Shown here: one piece after another, positions 5,185 to 7,140 of the stretch
Position numbering within the stretch: the first letter of the stretch is position 1
Layout of the letters: each line of letters starts with the position of its first letter
Assembly: GCA_023818745.1 (NCBI GenBank)
Contig: JAMWBY010000067.1
Coordinates: forward strand, 1 to 7,140
DNA length: 7,140 nucleotides
Reading direction: 5' to 3'
Source: Candidatus Omnitrophota bacterium
Lineage (GTDB): Bacteria > Ratteibacteria > UBA8468 > B48-G9 > JAFGKM01
Notes under the pieces: generated by a model
What the model was told of the DNA's origin: nothing
Database searches by the model: none
Seen by the model: only the letters and a program-made list of their open reading frames with translations
Translations under genes and position numbers: made by a program

Positions 5185-7140
5185 TGGAGATGTAATAATC
5201 CTTGTAATTTTAGTTTTACTTTTAATCTTTCTTTTTACATCTACGATGCTTATTCTTTTCAATTTCTGGACAAAAACAACAGGAAAAATTATTTCTGGAA
5301 AGGAAGCAAAAAATTTTGCCAAAATAGGAATTGAAAATGCCATATGGGAAATTGATAATGATAATAGAGAATATGATTGTTTTAAAGATCCATGGAGAAA
5401 GAATTTTGAAGGAGATGAGGTTGATTTAAATAATGACGGGGTTGGTGATGCAAAGTGGTTTTACATAAGGGATAAAAAAGAAAATATTATTGGAAGATAT
5501 GCTGTTTTAGTTGAAGATGAATCCGGGAAGATTAATATAAATGCAAATGGTAATTTAAACCTATCTTTTAATGAAGGGCATAGTTGTTATGAAATAAGTA
5601 TATTTGAAAAAATTTTAGGAAAAAAACTTTTTTATAATATTGTAAAATTTAAATATGGAGAGGATGGAAAGCCGGGTAAATTAGGGTTTGATGACAATAA
5701 AAATAATTTGTCATTTTTAATAGATGGAATAGATAATAACGGAAATGGGTTTATTGATGAGGAAAATGAGGGGATAGATGAAGATGCTGAATTTTATTAT
5801 TTAAAACCTTATGGAGATGATAGACCTTATTTTTCTCCATCTGAAATAAAGATGGTCTCTGGTTTTGGAGAAAAAAATTATGACAAAATAAAGAATTTTA
5901 TAACAACTTTTTCTTATGATAGAGATTTAAATAGATATGAAAAAGAAAGGGTTGATTTAAATAGTGCGGATTTTGACCAACTTTATAACATTTTTAAAAC
6001 CTTAGGATACCCAGAAAATCAATCAACCCAAATTGCTTTAAACATAATTGATTACAGAGATAAAGATTCCATACCAACTGTTAGAAAAATTGGAAATAGG
6101 TATTTTACAGGAATTGAAGATGTGCCTTATCTAAATGAAATAGATGCAGTGAAAGATTGGAAAACATGGATATTACCCAATGGAACTATAATTTATGAAG
6201 AACAGGGAGGTCAGTTTATTGAAATTTTTAACCCTTATTTAAAGGAAAAAAATATAGGGGGTTGGAAAATTGAGGGTGTTTTAACTTTTGGGTCTTCAAG
6301 TTGGAATGAGGTTTTTCAAAATTCAAAAGAAATTTTTGATGATGTTTTAAATGGTGAAACAGAGATAGAAATGGAAAAAATTAATAAAATCGAAAAGTTA
6401 GTGAACAGATTCACCTCAATAACAATAAAACCTGAAACAAAAATACCTCCACTTTCTTTTTACACAATTGGTGACTTAATAAAAATTATAATAGTAATTC
6501 CTAAAAGTGGGATACCAGTTCCTCTTTTTTTACCAATAAAAGACCCTGATAACTGTCAGCAGTATGAAAGAATAATTGCTATAAACCCTGGTTCTCTTGG
6601 TTTTATAAGTAAACTTTTAAATCGTCTACCTATTTTTAAAAACCTTGGTCTTGATTTTACAATAAAATTATATGATGATAAAGGAAATTTAATAGAATTC
6701 TGTGAATATATTGTAGATACACCAGACACAACTGTTCAAAAAAATGATCCAAGAATGAGAGGAATATTTGATTGGCTTTTAGGTCCTTCAAGTCCAGGAA
6801 GTTTTAATACTTATTTTCAACCCTGGATAGGAGAAGAATTTGAATTAACTAATTTTCTCATTTCATGGCCTTCTCATTTCTACATAAAAAATAATCAATT
6901 TTCAACAGTTGGAGAACTTTCATTCATACATAAAATGGAACACTGGAAAACATTAAATTTTTGGAAAGGTGCTGACAGAAAAATTGTTGATTATTTTACT
7001 TGTTACAAAAAAATAGATGGAAATGTATACGGTAGAATAAATATAAATACTGCTAATAAAGAAGTTCTTGAGTGTCTACCTCTTGTTGATGAAGAACTTG
7101 CAGAAAAGATTATAAAAGCAAGGCCTTACTATGAGATTTC
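5141..7140 (+). CDS. gspK: Oversized GspK-like minor pseudopilin with lamin-tail-like insert (3' partial)
   Basis: The frame is open from just after TAG 5126-5128 to the window edge, at least 666 codons from TTG 5141; TTG 5171 is an alternative start. After a basic leader (MKRNSKK...NDG), a hydrophobic helix begins DVIILVILVLLLIF. It lacks Glu5, as GspK normally does. EAKNFAKIGIENAIWEI is the usual GspK helix. Two calcium-loop-like motifs follow: DLNNDGVGD (from residue 95) and DNNGNGFIDEE (from 198), flanking GRYAVLVEDESGKININ. VDLNSAD to DYRDKD (about 271-309) is a helix-hairpin-helix-like segment. FIEIFNP...GWKI (about 359-380) resembles a lamin-tail-like strand pair. A VGELSFIH ... HWKTL segment (about 590-600) and a second GRININTANKEVLE helix-hairpin-helix (from 631) reach the edge. 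Ordinary GspK is about 300-340 aa and caps the pseudopilus, so this protein is a doubled or expanded form. It is the last gene of the H-I-J-K block. Confidence 0.85.
   Translation, partial: MKRNSKKLLGLAGNDGDVIILVILVLLLIFLFTSTMLILFNFWTKTTGKIISGKEAKNFAKIGIENAIWEIDNDNREYDCFKDPWRKNFEGDEVDLNNDGVGDAKWFYIRDKKENIIGRYAVLVEDESGKININANGNLNLSFNEGHSCYEISIFEKILGKKLFYNIVKFKYGEDGKPGKLGFDDNKNNLSFLIDGIDNNGNGFIDEENEGIDEDAEFYYLKPYGDDRPYFSPSEIKMVSGFGEKNYDKIKNFITTFSYDRDLNRYEKERVDLNSADFDQLYNIFKTLGYPENQSTQIALNIIDYRDKDSIPTVRKIGNRYFTGIEDVPYLNEIDAVKDWKTWILPNGTIIYEEQGGQFIEIFNPYLKEKNIGGWKIEGVLTFGSSSWNEVFQNSKEIFDDVLNGETEIEMEKINKIEKLVNRFTSITIKPETKIPPLSFYTIGDLIKIIIVIPKSGIPVPLFLPIKDPDNCQQYERIIAINPGSLGFISKLLNRLPIFKNLGLDFTIKLYDDKGNLIEFCEYIVDTPDTTVQKNDPRMRGIFDWLLGPSSPGSFNTYFQPWIGEEFELTNFLISWPSHFYIKNNQFSTVGELSFIHKMEHWKTLNFWKGADRKIVDYFTCYKKIDGNVYGRININTANKEVLECLPLVDEELAEKIIKARPYYEI

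Noticed and set aside
1..7140. CRISPR array, tRNA/rRNA, insertion sequence or phage features
   Set aside because: No regularly spaced repeats, cloverleaf-type sequence, terminal inverted repeats or transposase/integrase motifs were seen on either strand.

Overview
This is an A+T-rich window (G+C clearly low by eye; not computed). Every supported gene lies on the + strand and the genes are packed very tightly. Stops are TGA, TAA and TAG and tryptophan is TGG, so the standard bacterial code applies. The four-pseudopilin block implies a diderm bacterium with a type II secretion or type IV pilus-like machine. The first prepilin carries the CMNNLKQL / H-X9-DG signature that is abundant in Planctomycetes, Lentisphaerae, Verrucomicrobia and Omnitrophota-like candidate phyla. 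A PVC-related, probably uncultured lineage is therefore my best inference, but the phylum is not proven from this window.

Region 1 (1-2454) holds the tail of an upstream reading frame, then three compact genes. These are a secreted beta-rich protein with a LolA/DUF4292-like feel (88-993), an H-X9-DG prepilin (998-1618) and a second secreted beta-rich protein (1621-2454). The last is introduced by a perfect GGAGGTGA ribosome binding site that overlaps the prepilin stop.

Region 2 (2455-3796) starts with a 136-base, almost pure A/T spacer carrying an extended -10 promoter (TGATATAAT). Aspartate kinase follows (lysC, 401 aa, two C-terminal ACT domains). Inside lysC, an AGGAGG four bases before an in-frame ATG could direct a separate 163-aa regulatory subunit, as in the alpha2beta2 aspartokinases of Bacillus and Corynebacterium.

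Region 3 (3802-7140) starts only 5 bases after lysC. It is a minor-pseudopilin operon in canonical order: GspH-, GspI-, GspJ- and GspK-like. The last three genes each start inside the gene before them, with overlaps of 19, 41 and about 44 bases. The GspK-like gene has no usable ATG and probably starts at TTG. It is at least 666 codons long and runs off the window. It carries two calcium-loop-like motifs, two helix-hairpin-helix-like segments and a lamin-tail-like insert, so it is about twice the normal GspK size. In known systems GspH/I/J/K form the tip of the pseudopilus. The enlarged K protein is the most unusual item here.
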